In this document: piece after piece, positions 46,311-55,735 of the stretch
Layout of the letters: every line of letters starts with the position of its first letter
How positions within the stretch are numbered: position 1 is the first letter of the stretch
Source: Acetobacter garciniae
Lineage (GTDB): Bacteria; Pseudomonadota; Alphaproteobacteria; Acetobacterales; Acetobacteraceae
Length of the DNA: 64,000 bases
Assembly: GCF_017377735.1 (NCBI RefSeq)
Contig: NZ_JAFVMH010000001.1
Location: forward strand, 434,001 to 498,000
Direction: 5' to 3'
Position numbers and translations under genes: made by a program
The notes under the pieces: generated by a model
Database searches by the model: none
The model's input: the letters and a program-made list of their open reading frames with translations, nothing else
What the model was told of the DNA's origin: nothing

Positions 46311-46363
46311 CTCCGCGTGACGTTTTCGCCCATGGGTGAGGCAAAGGCCCCACCCGCGGGGCG

Positions 46364-47560
46364 TCAGGCGCGGCGGACCGTGTAGGATTTTTCCAACTCG
46401 GTGGTAATGGTTGCCGCATGTTCGGGGTCGCGCGCCTCGATCATGATTTCCAGCACGGCGGCCTGGACGGACGGGGCCGAGAAAAGCCGCTGGTGCGAGA
46501 CTTCGATCACATTGCCGCCCGCATCCCCGATGGTCTTGGCAATATCGGCCAGCACGCCGGGCCGATCGGGAATTTCCATGATCAGGCGCAGGATGCGACC
46601 GTCGCGCAGCATGGCGCGCATGAGCGTATTGGCCAGAATGCGGCTGTCGATATTCCCGCCCGAGATGGGCATGGCCACCTTGCGGCCCTTGAACTGCTCG
46701 GGATAGGTCAGCACGGCGGCAAGGGCCGCAGCGCCAGCCCCTTCGCTGACCTGCTTCGCCCCTTCGGCCAGCAGGGTGATGGCGTTTTCGATAGCGCATT
46801 CGGACACGACCAGCACTTCGTCCACCAGCTTGCGAATGACCTCGTTCGTCTGCTGGCCGATCTGCAGGACCGCAATGCCTTCGGCAATGGTCGCCCCGCC
46901 ATTGGGCTGGATGGCCGGGCCCGGAAAGGCGCAGAGCGAGTCGTAATTTTCGACCTCCACGCCAACCAGCCTGATCCCGGGCCTGAGTGCCCGGGCCGCG
47001 ACCGCGCAGCCCGACAGCAGGCCGCCCCCGCCAATGGGCACGACCAGCGTGTCGATATCCCCCGCATCTTCGAGCAGTTCCAGTGCACAGGTGCCCTGGC
47101 CCGCCATGATCGCGGGGTCATCATACGGGTGGATGAAGGTCCGCCCCTCACGCGCCTGCAAATCCTTGGCGAAGGCCAGCGCCTCGGCAAAGTTCTCGCC
47201 CTCCAGCACCACGCGCGCACCCCAGTTGCGGGTGCGCACCACCTTGCCGCCGGGCGTGAACCTGGGCATGACAATGACCGCGTCAATGCCCAGCAGGCTG
47301 GCGTGGCGGGCAACGCCCTGGGCGTGATTGCCGGCTGAAACCGCAATAACGCCTCGTGCGCGTTCCTCGGGCGAAAGCAGGGCCAGCTTGTTGGCGGCCC
47401 CACGTTCCTTGAAGGAACCGACGGCCTGAAGGTTTTCAAGCTTCAGCGTGATATCCGCCCCCGTGGCCAGGGACAGGGCATGGGACTGGACGGTGGGTGT
47501 ACGGATCACCTTGCCGCGGATCCGTTCAGCCGCGGCGGTGATATCCTGCATGGAGATCAT
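46364..47560 (-). CDS. ilvA: Threonine ammonia-lyase with ACT domain
   Basis: This PLP enzyme converts threonine to 2-oxobutanoate and ammonia, the first step to isoleucine. The 398-residue protein has the PLP lysine in GSFKERGAANK (about residue 51), the glycine loop VVPIGGGGLLSG and a C-terminal ACT domain (about 325-398, LIMEIPDRPGVLADIAKTIG) for feedback control. It begins one base after the greA stop (TGA C ATG), so the pair is coupled. Catabolic TdcB-like enzymes share the fold. The ACT domain favours regulated use. Confidence 0.92.
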   Translation of the reverse strand: MISMQDITAAAERIRGKVIRTPTVQSHALSLATGADITLKLENLQAVGSFKERGAANKLALLSPEERARGVIAVSAGNHAQGVARHASLLGIDAVIVMPRFTPGGKVVRTRNWGARVVLEGENFAEALAFAKDLQAREGRTFIHPYDDPAIMAGQGTCALELLEDAGDIDTLVVPIGGGGLLSGCAVAARALRPGIRLVGVEVENYDSLCAFPGPAIQPNGGATIAEGIAVLQIGQQTNEVIRKLVDEVLVVSECAIENAITLLAEGAKQVSEGAGAAALAAVLTYPEQFKGRKVAMPISGGNIDSRILANTLMRAMLRDGRILRLIMEIPDRPGVLADIAKTIGDAGGNVIEVSHQRLFSAPSVQAAVLEIMIEARDPEHAATITTELEKSYTVRRA

Positions 47561-47561
47561 G

Positions 47562-48035
47562 TCAGATAAATTTTACGGACAGGATTTCATACGTGCGATC
47601 GCCACCGGGGGCGGGAACGGACACGGTGTCTCCTTCCTGCTTGCCGATCAGCGACTTGGCCAGCGGGGAAGAAATGGAAATCTTGCTCTGCTTGATATCG
47701 GCTTCATGCAGGCCCACGATCTGGTAGGTGATTTCCTTGTCCGTGTCTTCGTCCACCAGGCTGACCGTGGCGCCGAACTTCACCTGTTTGCCCGAAAGGG
47801 TGGCGGGGTCGATCACCTCGGCGGTGGAGATGATCTCTTCCAATTCCAGGATACGGCCCTCGATAAAGGACTGGCGTTCGCGCGCGGCATGGTATTCAGC
47901 ATTTTCTGAAAGGTCACCATGGCTGCGTGCTTCGGCAATGGCGCGGATGACCGCCGGGCGTTCTTCTGATTTAAGCTTGCGCAGCTCATCTTCGAGTTGC
48001 CGCAGGCCTTGGCCCGTCATCGGAGTTTTCTGCAA
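47562..48035 (-). CDS. greA: Transcription elongation factor GreA
   Basis: GreA rescues backtracked RNA polymerase by stimulating transcript cleavage. The 157-residue protein has the N-terminal coiled coil with the acidic tip [20 protein letters not shown] (the Asp and Glu act at the polymerase active site). The C-terminal FKBP-like domain carries [18 protein letters not shown]. The length is standard. It follows carB across a 140-base gap with two hairpins and is coupled to ilvA. Confidence 0.97.
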   Translation of the reverse strand: MQKTPMTGQGLRQLEDELRKLKSEERPAVIRAIAEARSHGDLSENAEYHAARERQSFIEGRILELEEIISTAEVIDPATLSGKQVKFGATVSLVDEDTDKEITYQIVGLHEADIKQSKISISSPLAKSLIGKQEGDTVSVPAPGGDRTYEILSVKFI

Positions 48036-48100
48036 GGCGTATCCCCGGAATAAAGCTGTCGGCCTGGGCCGGCGTGAACGTTACACACTCTTCATGGCCC

Positions 48101-48130
48101 GGCCCCTCCCTTACGGGTAAGGGGGAGGCC
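48101..48130. other. Imperfect 14-bp hairpin in the carB-greA gap
   Basis: GGCCCCTCCCTTAC (48101-48114) pairs with GTAAGGGGGAGGCC (48117-48130) with one mismatch and one wobble around a 2-base gap. It lies 65 bases before the greA start and may act as part of the carB terminator or the greA leader. Confidence 0.4.
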
Positions 48131-48141
48131 GAACCACAAAC

Positions 48142-48174
48142 GGCAGGGGCAGGCTGGTATGGCCTGCCCCTGTC
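48142..48174 (-). terminator. Terminator-like hairpin after carB
   Basis: GGCAGGGGCAGGC (48142-48154) and GCCTGCCCCTGTC (48162-48174) form a 13-bp stem with one wobble, starting three bases after the carB stop. The T run on the minus strand is short (GTTTG), so termination may be partial. Confidence 0.65.
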
Positions 48175-48176
48175 GC

Positions 48177-51100
48177 TTAGAACGATCCACTAAAATATGA
48201 CTGAAGCGGCGCAACTTCAAGCGGTCCTTCGCGCATTGCCGCAATGGCATGCACCGCCGCCCGCGCTCCGGCCATGGTTGTGTAGTGCGGAATGCCCAGA
48301 ACAAGGGCTGAACGGCGGATATCGAAGCTGTCGGCCACCGACTGCGCGCCGCGTGCGGTGTTGATGACCATCTGCACCTCGCCCGAGCGGATGGCGTCCA
48401 CGCAGTGCGGGCGGCCTTCAAGCACCTTGTTCACCACTTCCACCTCGATCCCGGACTCGCGCAGCCGGCGGGCCGTGCCGCGCGTGGCCAGGATCTTGAA
48501 GCCCATGGATGCCAGCAGGCGGCCAAGGGCCGCAAGCTGGGGCTTGTCGCTTTCACGCACGGACAGGAAGATCGTGCCCGACATGGGCAGCTTGACCCCC
48601 GCCCCAAGCTGCGACTTGGCGAAGGCGCGCTCGAAGGAGGTGTCCAGCCCCATGACTTCACCCGTGGAACGCATTTCCGGGCCCAGGATGGTGTCCACTT
48701 CGGCAAAGCGGTTGAAGGGGAAGACCGCTTCCTTCACCGCGACATGCGGCACCACCGCCCGGTCGTCCAGGTTGAAGGTGGACAGTTTGTCACCCGCCAT
48801 GACGCGCGCGCCGATCTTGGCGACCGGAACGCCCGTGGCCTTGGCCACGAACGGCACCGTGCGCGACGCGCGTGGGTTGACCTCCAGCACGAACACTTCC
48901 TGGTCCTTGATGGCGTATTGCACGTTCATCAGCCCGACAATGCCAAGCTCGCGCGCCATGGCTTCGGTCTGGGCCTTCAGTTCGGTCACGATGGCGGGGG
49001 AAAGCGTGTAGGGCGGCAGGGCGCAGGCACTGTCGCCCGAATGAATGCCCGCCTCCTCGATATGTTCCATGACGCCGGCCACATACACTTCCGTCCCGTC
49101 GGAAATGCAGTCCACATCGGCCTCGATCGCTTCGTTCAGGTAGCGGTCGAGCAGGATCGGCCCCGATGAGATATCGTGCCCCGCATGGCGCAGCACGTCG
49201 CGCATGTAGCGCTGGAGCGACGCGCGGTCATAGACGATTTCCATTGCCCGCCCGCCCAGCACGTAGGACGGCCGCACCACGACCGGATAGCCCACGCGCT
49301 CGGCCACGGCCTCGGCTTCCTCCGGGTTGCGGGCAATGCCGTTTTCGGGCTGGCGCAGGCCGAGCTTGTGCAGCATGGCTTGGAACCGTTCGCGATCCTC
49401 GGCCCGGTCGATCGCATCGGCCGGGGTGCCCAGCAGCGGAATGCCGGCCGCTTCAAGTGCACGCGAGAGTTTGAGCGGGGTCTGCCCACCGTACTGGACA
49501 ATGCAGCCCTTGACCGTGCCGTTCTGCTGTTCGCGGCGGATCAGGGCGATCACGTCCTCGGCCGTCAGCGGTTCGAAATACAGCCGGTCGGACGTGTCGT
49601 AATCGGTGGACACGGTCTCGGGGTTGCAGTTGACCATAATGGTCTCGTAACCGGCTTCGCGCAGGGCGTAGGCGGCATGCACGCAGCAGTAATCGAATTC
49701 GATCCCCTGGCCGATGCGGTTGGGCCCGCCACCCAGGATGACGATCTTTTCACGGTCCGTGGGATCGGCCTCGCAGGTCGGAGGGGTGAACAGCCCCTCG
49801 TAGCTGGAATACATATACGGCGTGGCGGATGTGAATTCACCCGCACAGGTGTCGATACGCCGATAGGCGGGCACCACGCCGGCCTGAAGACGCAGCTTCT
49901 CGACCTCGCTCGCCTGCGTGCCCGAAAGGCGGGCAAGCTGCACGTCTGAAAAGCCCAGCGCTTTCAGGCGGCGCAGGCCCTGTGCATCCTTGGGCAGGCC
50001 GTGGTTTTCCACCATGCGTTCGGCCTGGACCAGCGTTTCGAGCTGGCGCAGGAACCACGGTTCGAACTTGCAGGCTTCGTTGATATCCTCGACCGAAAGC
50101 CCCGCGCGCAGGGCTTGTGCCGCCATGAGAATACGCTCGGGCCGCGGCTGGGACAGGGCTGCGCGGAATGCGTCTTCCCCGCCATCACCGGGCACTTCGA
50201 CCGGGTCCAGCCCGTGCAGGCCGGTTTCCATCGAACGCAGGCCCTTTTGCAGCGCCTCGGGGAAGGAGCGGCCAATGGCCATGGCCTCGCCCACCGACTT
50301 CATGGAGGTGGAGAGCAGGGCAGGGGCACCGGGGAATTTCTCGAACGTGAAGCGCGGGATCTTCACCACCACGTAGTCGATCGTCGGCTCGAACGAGGCG
50401 GGCGTGGTGCGGGTGATGTCGTTTTTCAGCTCGTCAAGCGTGTAGCCGACCGCAAGCTTGGCCGCCACCTTGGCAATGGGAAAGCCCGTGGCCTTGGATG
50501 CCAGTGCGGAAGAGCGTGAAACACGGGGGTTCATCTCGATCACCACCATGCGGCCGTCGGCAGGGTTGATGCCGAACTGCACGTTCGATCCACCCGTTTC
50601 CACCCCGATGGCCCGCAGGCACGCGATGGAGGCATCGCGCATGCGCTGGTATTCCTTGTCGGTCAGCGTCAGTGCCGGCGCCACGGTAATGGAATCGCCC
50701 GTATGCACGCCCATGGGGTCGATGTTTTCGATGGAACAGATGATGATGCAGTTGTCCGCCGTGTCGCGCACGACTTCCATTTCATACTCTTTCCACCCCA
50801 GCACGGATTCCTCGACCAGCACTTCGGTGGTGGGGGAGGCATCCAGCCCCGAGAGCACGATCTGGTCGAACTCCTCGCGGTTATAGGCAATGCCGCCACC
50901 AGACCCACCCATGGTGAAGGACGGGCGGATAATGGAGGGAAAGCCGATCTGCTTGAGCGCGTCATGCGCTTCGGCCAGCGTATGGGCGATCAGGCTGCGC
51001 GGGCTTTCGATGCCGATGGCGTCCATCGCCTCGCGGAATTTCTGACGGTCTTCGGCGCGGTCGATCACATCGGCCTTGGCCCCGATCAGTTCCACATTAT

Positions 51101-51431
51101 GCTTTTCCAGAAAGCCCGAGGCATGCAGCGCCATGGCGGTGTTCAGCGCTGTCTGCCCACCCATGGTCGGCAGCACGGCGTCGGGCTTTTCTTTCAGGAT
51201 AATGCGTTCGACCACTTCGGGCGTGATCGGTTCCACATACGTGGCATCGGCCAAGCCTGGGTCGGTCATGATGGTGGCCGGGTTGGAATTGACCAGAATG
51301 ACCCGGTAGCCTTCCTCGCGCAGGGCCTTGCAGGCCTGTGCGCCCGAATAATCGAATTCGCACGCCTGGCCGATGACAATGGGACCGGCGCCGATGATGA
51401 GGATGGAGCGAATGTCTGTCCGTTTGGGCAT
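48177..51431 (-). CDS. carB: Carbamoyl-phosphate synthase large chain
   Basis: This chain makes carbamoyl phosphate from bicarbonate, ammonia and two ATP for pyrimidines and arginine. The 1084-residue protein begins [20 protein letters not shown] and has two duplicated ATP-grasp halves ([12 protein letters not shown] in the first, [20 protein letters not shown] in the second). A C-terminal MGS-like regulatory domain (last ~140 residues) includes [20 protein letters not shown]. It starts 16 bases after carA. Confidence 0.97.
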   Translation of the reverse strand: MPKRTDIRSILIIGAGPIVIGQACEFDYSGAQACKALREEGYRVILVNSNPATIMTDPGLADATYVEPITPEVVERIILKEKPDAVLPTMGGQTALNTAMALHASGFLEKHNVELIGAKADVIDRAEDRQKFREAMDAIGIESPRSLIAHTLAEAHDALKQIGFPSIIRPSFTMGGSGGGIAYNREEFDQIVLSGLDASPTTEVLVEESVLGWKEYEMEVVRDTADNCIIICSIENIDPMGVHTGDSITVAPALTLTDKEYQRMRDASIACLRAIGVETGGSNVQFGINPADGRMVVIEMNPRVSRSSALASKATGFPIAKVAAKLAVGYTLDELKNDITRTTPASFEPTIDYVVVKIPRFTFEKFPGAPALLSTSMKSVGEAMAIGRSFPEALQKGLRSMETGLHGLDPVEVPGDGGEDAFRAALSQPRPERILMAAQALRAGLSVEDINEACKFEPWFLRQLETLVQAERMVENHGLPKDAQGLRRLKALGFSDVQLARLSGTQASEVEKLRLQAGVVPAYRRIDTCAGEFTSATPYMYSSYEGLFTPPTCEADPTDREKIVILGGGPNRIGQGIEFDYCCVHAAYALREAGYETIMVNCNPETVSTDYDTSDRLYFEPLTAEDVIALIRREQQNGTVKGCIVQYGGQTPLKLSRALEAAGIPLLGTPADAIDRAEDRERFQAMLHKLGLRQPENGIARNPEEAEAVAERVGYPVVVRPSYVLGGRAMEIVYDRASLQRYMRDVLRHAGHDISSGPILLDRYLNEAIEADVDCISDGTEVYVAGVMEHIEEAGIHSGDSACALPPYTLSPAIVTELKAQTEAMARELGIVGLMNVQYAIKDQEVFVLEVNPRASRTVPFVAKATGVPVAKIGARVMAGDKLSTFNLDDRAVVPHVAVKEAVFPFNRFAEVDTILGPEMRSTGEVMGLDTSFERAFAKSQLGAGVKLPMSGTIFLSVRESDKPQLAALGRLLASMGFKILATRGTARRLRESGIEVEVVNKVLEGRPHCVDAIRSGEVQMVINTARGAQSVADSFDIRRSALVLGIPHYTTMAGARAAVHAIAAMREGPLEVAPLQSYFSGSF

Positions 51432-51447
51432 GATACGTGCGGTCCTG

Positions 51448-52854
51448 TCAGTTCTTGGCGCCGTGGGTGTCGATCAGGGTGGCAAACCGTTCAAACAGGT
51501 AAAAACTGTCGGACGGGCCGGGGCTGGCCTCGGGGTGGTACTGCACCGAAAATGCGGCATACCGGCTTGTCGCCAGCCCTTCGTTCGAACCGTCGAACAG
51601 GCTGACATGCGTGACATGCGCATCATCCGGCAGGGTGTCGGCGTCCACTGCAAAACCGTGGTTCTGGCTGGTGATCTCCACCCGCCCGGTCTGCAGGTCC
51701 TTGACCGGCTGGTTCGCACCCCGGTGGCCGCGCTCCATCTTGTAGGTCTTGGCCCCCAGTGTCAGGGCCAGAAGCTGGTGCCCCAGGCAGATGCCGAACA
51801 GCGGCACGCCGGCTTCCAGCACAGTGCGGATGGCGGGCACGGCGTAGCTTGCCGTGGCCGCCGGATCGCCCGGCCCGTTGGAGAGGAAAACCCCTTCGGG
51901 CTTGAGGGCCAGGATTTCCTCACCCGTCGTGGTGGCGGGCACGACTGTCACGTCGCAGCCGGCGGCTACCAGGCAGCGCAGGATATTGCGCTTGGCCCCG
52001 TAATCCACCGCCACCACGCGCCTGCGCCGGGCGGGGACGGCGCGCGCGCCATGCGGCCATTCCCATACGCTGTCCTGCCAGGTGTAAGGTGCGGCGCAGG
52101 TCACCTCGCGCGCGAGATCCATGCCTTCAAGCCCCGGCCAGGCGCGCGTTTCGGCCAAAATGCCTTCAAGGTCGAAACGGCCATCGGCGGGGAACACGAG
52201 GGCTGCCGTCTGCGGTCCCTTGTCGCGAATGATCAGGGTCAGCGCGCGGGTGTCCACCCCGGCAATACCGGCCACGTTGCGTTCCTTCAGCCAGGCGTCC
52301 AGGCTTTCGGTCGCGCGCCAGTTGGCGGGGGCGGTGGGGTCTTCCTTCACCACCAGGCCGCGGGCGAACACGCGGGCGGCTTCGTCATCCTCCGCATTCG
52401 CGCCGACATTGCCGATATGCGGGAAGGTGAAGGTGATGATCTGCCCCGCAAAGGACGGGTCCGTCAGGGTTTCCTGGTAGCCGGTCATGCCTGTGGAAAA
52501 GCAGATTTCGCCAATGGCCGGGCTGGGTGTGAAGGCGCCGAAGCCCTTTCCCCACAATACGCTGCCATCTGCGAGAACAAGAGCGGCGGTGGCGCCATCG
52601 GGGCGGGCGTCGGGCATGGATGTTCCTGTCTTGCTGCCTTCCGCATGCGGGAAGGATCGGTCTGTCACGGTGGGTGCGGGCTGGAGGTCATCCAGCGAAA
52701 GGCCGGTCGCCTGCGCGATCGCGGGCCAGTGCCTGGCCGGAATGGCCTGGGCCTGGCGCCATTTGCGAATGGCCTCGGTGCCGACACCGGTCAGTCTGGC
52801 GGTGGCGTCTGGCCCGCCAATGCGGGCAATGATGGAATCGATTGACATGGACAT
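51448..52854 (-). CDS. carA: Carbamoyl-phosphate synthase small chain with fused N-terminal HTH domain
   Basis: This glutaminase subunit supplies ammonia to CarB. The 468-residue protein exceeds the usual ~380-390. The CarA core starts near [20 protein letters not shown] (ATG 52617) and holds the nucleophile in GICLGHQ and the His/Glu pair in QYHPEAS. The first ~60 residues ([20 protein letters not shown], then [20 protein letters not shown]) look like a Cro/YdaS-type helix-turn-helix. I recall this as the carph-isopro domain. ATG 52854 is chosen with GGGAGG 12-13 bases upstream; ATG 52884 is in frame. AGGAA precedes the internal ATG 52617. Confidence 0.9.
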   Translation of the reverse strand: MSMSIDSIIARIGGPDATARLTGVGTEAIRKWRQAQAIPARHWPAIAQATGLSLDDLQPAPTVTDRSFPHAEGSKTGTSMPDARPDGATAALVLADGSVLWGKGFGAFTPSPAIGEICFSTGMTGYQETLTDPSFAGQIITFTFPHIGNVGANAEDDEAARVFARGLVVKEDPTAPANWRATESLDAWLKERNVAGIAGVDTRALTLIIRDKGPQTAALVFPADGRFDLEGILAETRAWPGLEGMDLAREVTCAAPYTWQDSVWEWPHGARAVPARRRRVVAVDYGAKRNILRCLVAAGCDVTVVPATTTGEEILALKPEGVFLSNGPGDPAATASYAVPAIRTVLEAGVPLFGICLGHQLLALTLGAKTYKMERGHRGANQPVKDLQTGRVEITSQNHGFAVDADTLPDDAHVTHVSLFDGSNEGLATSRYAAFSVQYHPEASPGPSDSFYLFERFATLIDTHGAKN

Positions 52855-52904
52855 GGCCTGGGCTGTGCCTCCCCGTCTGGCCATCTAGCATTTCGGAATC
52901 CCTT

Positions 52905-52964
52905 TGGGAAGAAATTTCCCACCTGTTCGGCGCATGAGAAAAACCCATGGGAAATTTTTTCCCT
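52905..52964. promoter_or_regulatory. Pair of TGGGAA-N5-TTCCC inverted repeats between carA and yqeY
   Basis: Site 1 is TGGGAA (52905-52910), GAAAT, TTCCCA (52916-52921). Site 2 is TGGGAA (52948-52953), ATTTT, TTCCCT (52959-52964). Their centres are 43 bp apart, about four helical turns. A further half-site pair TCCC/GGGA lies at 52899-52909. This is a likely operator, perhaps for the helix-turn-helix domain fused to CarA. Confidence 0.6.
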
Positions 52965-53070
52965 CCGGGGTGGATGCCTTTTGCCGGCGCCGGGTGGTAT
53001 GGTGGGTCAGGACCTTTATTCAGGCGTTCTCGCACCGGGGGCGCCAGCATTTGCCGGAGCAGACAAGTCC

Positions 53071-53526
53071 ATGACCCTTCGTGAAAACCTTATGGCCGAC
53101 TTAAAGACAGCCATGAAGGCGGGTGAAAGCGCGCGTGTCGCGACCATCCGCATGATAACGGCCCGGCTGAAGGACGTGGAAATTGCCGGCCGCGCCAAGG
53201 GAGCGACAGAACTGGGTGAGGAAGAAGCCCTGTCCGCCCTGCGCGGCATGATCAAGTCTCGCACGGAATCGGCGACGATGTACCGCGATGGCGGCCGCCC
53301 CGAACTGGCGGACAAGGAAGAAGCCGAAATAGCCGTGATCCGGAGCTACCTGCCGCCGGAACTGGACGAAGCGGCGTTGCACGCAGCAGTGGACGAGGCC
53401 ATCGGCACCGCGGGTGCGACCACGCTCAAGGACATGGGCAAGGTGATGGCGGCACTCAAGACCCGCTTTGGGGCGGCACTGGACATGGCGCGCGCCAGTG
53501 CGGCCGTCAAAGCCCGGCTGGGCTGA
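53071..53526 (+). CDS. yqeY: GatB/YqeY domain protein
   Basis: This 151-residue protein starts MTLRENLMADLKTAMKAGES and contains RSYLPPELDEAALHAAVDEA and KDMGKVMAALKTRFGAALDM, the YqeY/GatB tail fold. Free-standing YqeY proteins are thought to aid tRNA-dependent amidation or tRNA binding, but no function is proven. It lies directly before dnaG and rpoD, the common alphaproteobacterial replacement for rpsU in the macromolecular synthesis operon. It is divergent from carA. The start is ATG 53071, where the family N-terminus begins. Confidence 0.9.
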   Translation: MTLRENLMADLKTAMKAGESARVATIRMITARLKDVEIAGRAKGATELGEEEALSALRGMIKSRTESATMYRDGGRPELADKEEAEIAVIRSYLPPELDEAALHAAVDEAIGTAGATTLKDMGKVMAALKTRFGAALDMARASAAVKARLG

Positions 53527-53707
53527 ACCAGGCGGAGCAGCTTCGGGCCCGGGCAATTCGGGACGGGCCAAGTGGGGCCGGCCCTATGGCGGTGCCAATC
53601 CCCGGTGCCGGGTGCGGCGGGGCGTGATGGAGTGCGAACGCGGGCCGAGCGGTCTATTCCGCCTGGTGGCGCGGGTGCGTGGTGCAACGGGGGCAGGGTA
53701 GGGTATC

Positions 53708-55588
53708 ATGGCGATTGATCCCGGTTTTCTGGAAGAACTGCGTGCCCGCACCCCCCTGACATCCGTCATCGGGCGCAGGGTCAAGCTTGCGCGTTCGGGC
53801 CGGAACTGGAAGGGGTGCTGCCCCTTCCATGGCGAAAAAACGCCCTCCTTTTATGTCTATGACGATCATTTCCACTGCTTCGGCTGCGGCGCGCATGGAG
53901 ATGTCATTTCCTTTGTCATGCAGATGGAAGGCAAGGCCTTTCCCGAAGCGGTGGAGGAACTGGCCTCTGCTGCCGGCATGGAGGTGCCTGTCCAGACCCA
54001 GGCGGCGCGGCAGGTCATGGACCATGCCCGCACGTTGGAAGACGTGCTGGCGGCTGCGCAGAAAATCTGGTCCGCCGCCCTCTGGCGGCCCGAAGGCCGT
54101 GCCGGGCTGGACTACCTTCTGGGCCGTGGCCTGACGCGCCAGACCATTACCGCTTTCGGCCTGGGCTGGGCCAGCGAGGGACGCGGCGACCTGGTGAAGG
54201 CCCTGGCGCCTGAGGGCATCACGCCCGAGAAAATGGCCGAAGCGGGCCTGATGCGCGTCGATGAGGACGGAAAACCCAAGGGCGAACTGTTCTGGGGGCG
54301 CGTGACCTTTCCCATTCGCGACCGCAGGGGGCGGCTGGTCTCCTTTGGCGGGCGTATTCTGGGCGATGGCCAGCCCAAATACCTCAACGGGCCGGAAACG
54401 CCGCTGTTTTCGAAACGGCGCCTGCTGTTCGGGCTGGACCGCGCCCGTGCCGCCGTGCGCGCACCCCGCCCGAGGGGCGTGGAGGCACCGGCCCTGGTGG
54501 TGGTGGAAGGGTATATGGATGTCATTGCCCTGCATCAGGCGGGCTTTGCCGGGGCCGTGGCGCCACTGGGCACGGCCCTGACCGCCGAGCAGCTTGAAGT
54601 GCTGTGGCAGGTCAGCCCCCTGCCTATTCTGTGCTTCGATGGCGATGGGGCTGGCAGGCGCGCGGCCATCAAGGCGGCGGAAACCGCCTTGCCCTTGCTC
54701 AAGGCCGGTCATTCCCTGCGCCTGTGCCTGCTGCCCGAGGGTGAGGACCCGGACAGCATGGTGCGCGGGCGGGGGGAGCAGGCGGTGGCCGAACTGTTCG
54801 CCAATGCCCAGCCTTTGACCGATGTCCTGTTCGACCTGCTGACAAGTGGCATGTCCGCCCCCGGGCCGGAGGAACGCGCCGCCCTGCGCACCCGCCTGAC
54901 CGAAACTGCGGCCCTGATCCCTGATCGCGCCTTGGCTGCCGAATACCGCTCGACCCTGCTCGATCGCTTTTTCAGCAAGTTCCGGGGGGGTAAAGGGGGC
55001 AAGGGGCAGTTTGGCGGCCGGTCCGGTGGTGCGGGGGCTGGCGGGTGGTCTTCGGGTATGTCTGCGGGCCAGGGCTTTGCGGGCACGGCGCCGGTCATGG
55101 TCGATCAGGCGCGGGAGCGGCAGCGGCTGATGTTGCGTTTGCTCCTGCACGTCCCCACCTTGATGCAGGAGGTGGAGGAAGCGCTCTGCCGCCTGGACCT
55201 GCCGGCCGATCTTGCGCCCTTGCGTGAGATGCTGCTCGATCTTTCGGCCGAAGGCAGGCTGCCGCAGACAGGGGGGGCGTTACGCGCGCGGCTCGAAACG
55301 ATGGGGGGCGAGGACGCGCTGCGTCTTGTGCAACTGGTCGAGGGAACGCTGCCGCGCCCCGATGAGTTTACAGAGTCGGACGACCCTGCGCAGACTGTGG
55401 CGGCAAGAACACAGTGGTGGCATTTTTATGGCCTGCTGCACCGGGAGCAGTTCATACGCGAAGTGGCGCGCGATATTGCGGGCTTTGCCGAAAACGGCGG
55501 GGATTCCAGCCAGTGGCAAAGGTTGCAGGCACGCATGGATATTATGGACCAGTTGCGTCGCGGCGGGGTGGACGACGCGGATATCTAG
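53708..55588 (+). CDS. dnaG: DNA primase
   Basis: DnaG lays RNA primers at the replication fork. The 626-residue protein has the CHC2 zinc site (Cys38, His41, Cys57, Cys60) and the RNA polymerase core with FPIRDRRGRLVSFGGRILGD. The TOPRIM domain starts VVVEGYMDVIALHQAGFAGA (about residue 264) and contains FDGDGAGRRA. A glycine-rich linker (about 425-455) leads to the C-terminal helicase-binding domain. There is a 181-base gap after yqeY with no clear signals. Confidence 0.97.
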   Translation: MAIDPGFLEELRARTPLTSVIGRRVKLARSGRNWKGCCPFHGEKTPSFYVYDDHFHCFGCGAHGDVISFVMQMEGKAFPEAVEELASAAGMEVPVQTQAARQVMDHARTLEDVLAAAQKIWSAALWRPEGRAGLDYLLGRGLTRQTITAFGLGWASEGRGDLVKALAPEGITPEKMAEAGLMRVDEDGKPKGELFWGRVTFPIRDRRGRLVSFGGRILGDGQPKYLNGPETPLFSKRRLLFGLDRARAAVRAPRPRGVEAPALVVVEGYMDVIALHQAGFAGAVAPLGTALTAEQLEVLWQVSPLPILCFDGDGAGRRAAIKAAETALPLLKAGHSLRLCLLPEGEDPDSMVRGRGEQAVAELFANAQPLTDVLFDLLTSGMSAPGPEERAALRTRLTETAALIPDRALAAEYRSTLLDRFFSKFRGGKGGKGQFGGRSGGAGAGGWSSGMSAGQGFAGTAPVMVDQARERQRLMLRLLLHVPTLMQEVEEALCRLDLPADLAPLREMLLDLSAEGRLPQTGGALRARLETMGGEDALRLVQLVEGTLPRPDEFTESDDPAQTVAARTQWWHFYGLLHREQFIREVARDIAGFAENGGDSSQWQRLQARMDIMDQLRRGGVDDADI

Positions 55589-55735
55589 GGTTTGGCGGAA
55601 TGTTCCAAGGCGTGTTCCCCTTGACTTAAGGCGCAGGATATCCCACGTCCTGCCCGCCCTGGAAATTGAACAGTACATGATAAACTGGTCGTTCTGCATC
55701 CTGGCCGGATGCGGGCGGGGAGGAGCAGGTCTGGC

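Larger units (their letters stand above)
45958..46363. other. 406-base non-coding region with regulatory box and double hairpin
   Basis: From left to right: the leader of the small 54-residue gene with a TTAA-N7-TTAA box (46007-46021), about 170 bases without recognisable signals, then an AT-rich double-hairpin element (about 46205-46310) after the ilvA stop. Confidence 0.6.

Noticed and set aside
53527-53707. Gap between yqeY and dnaG searched for promoter, tRNA or small gene
   Set aside because: GC-rich with no convincing signal.
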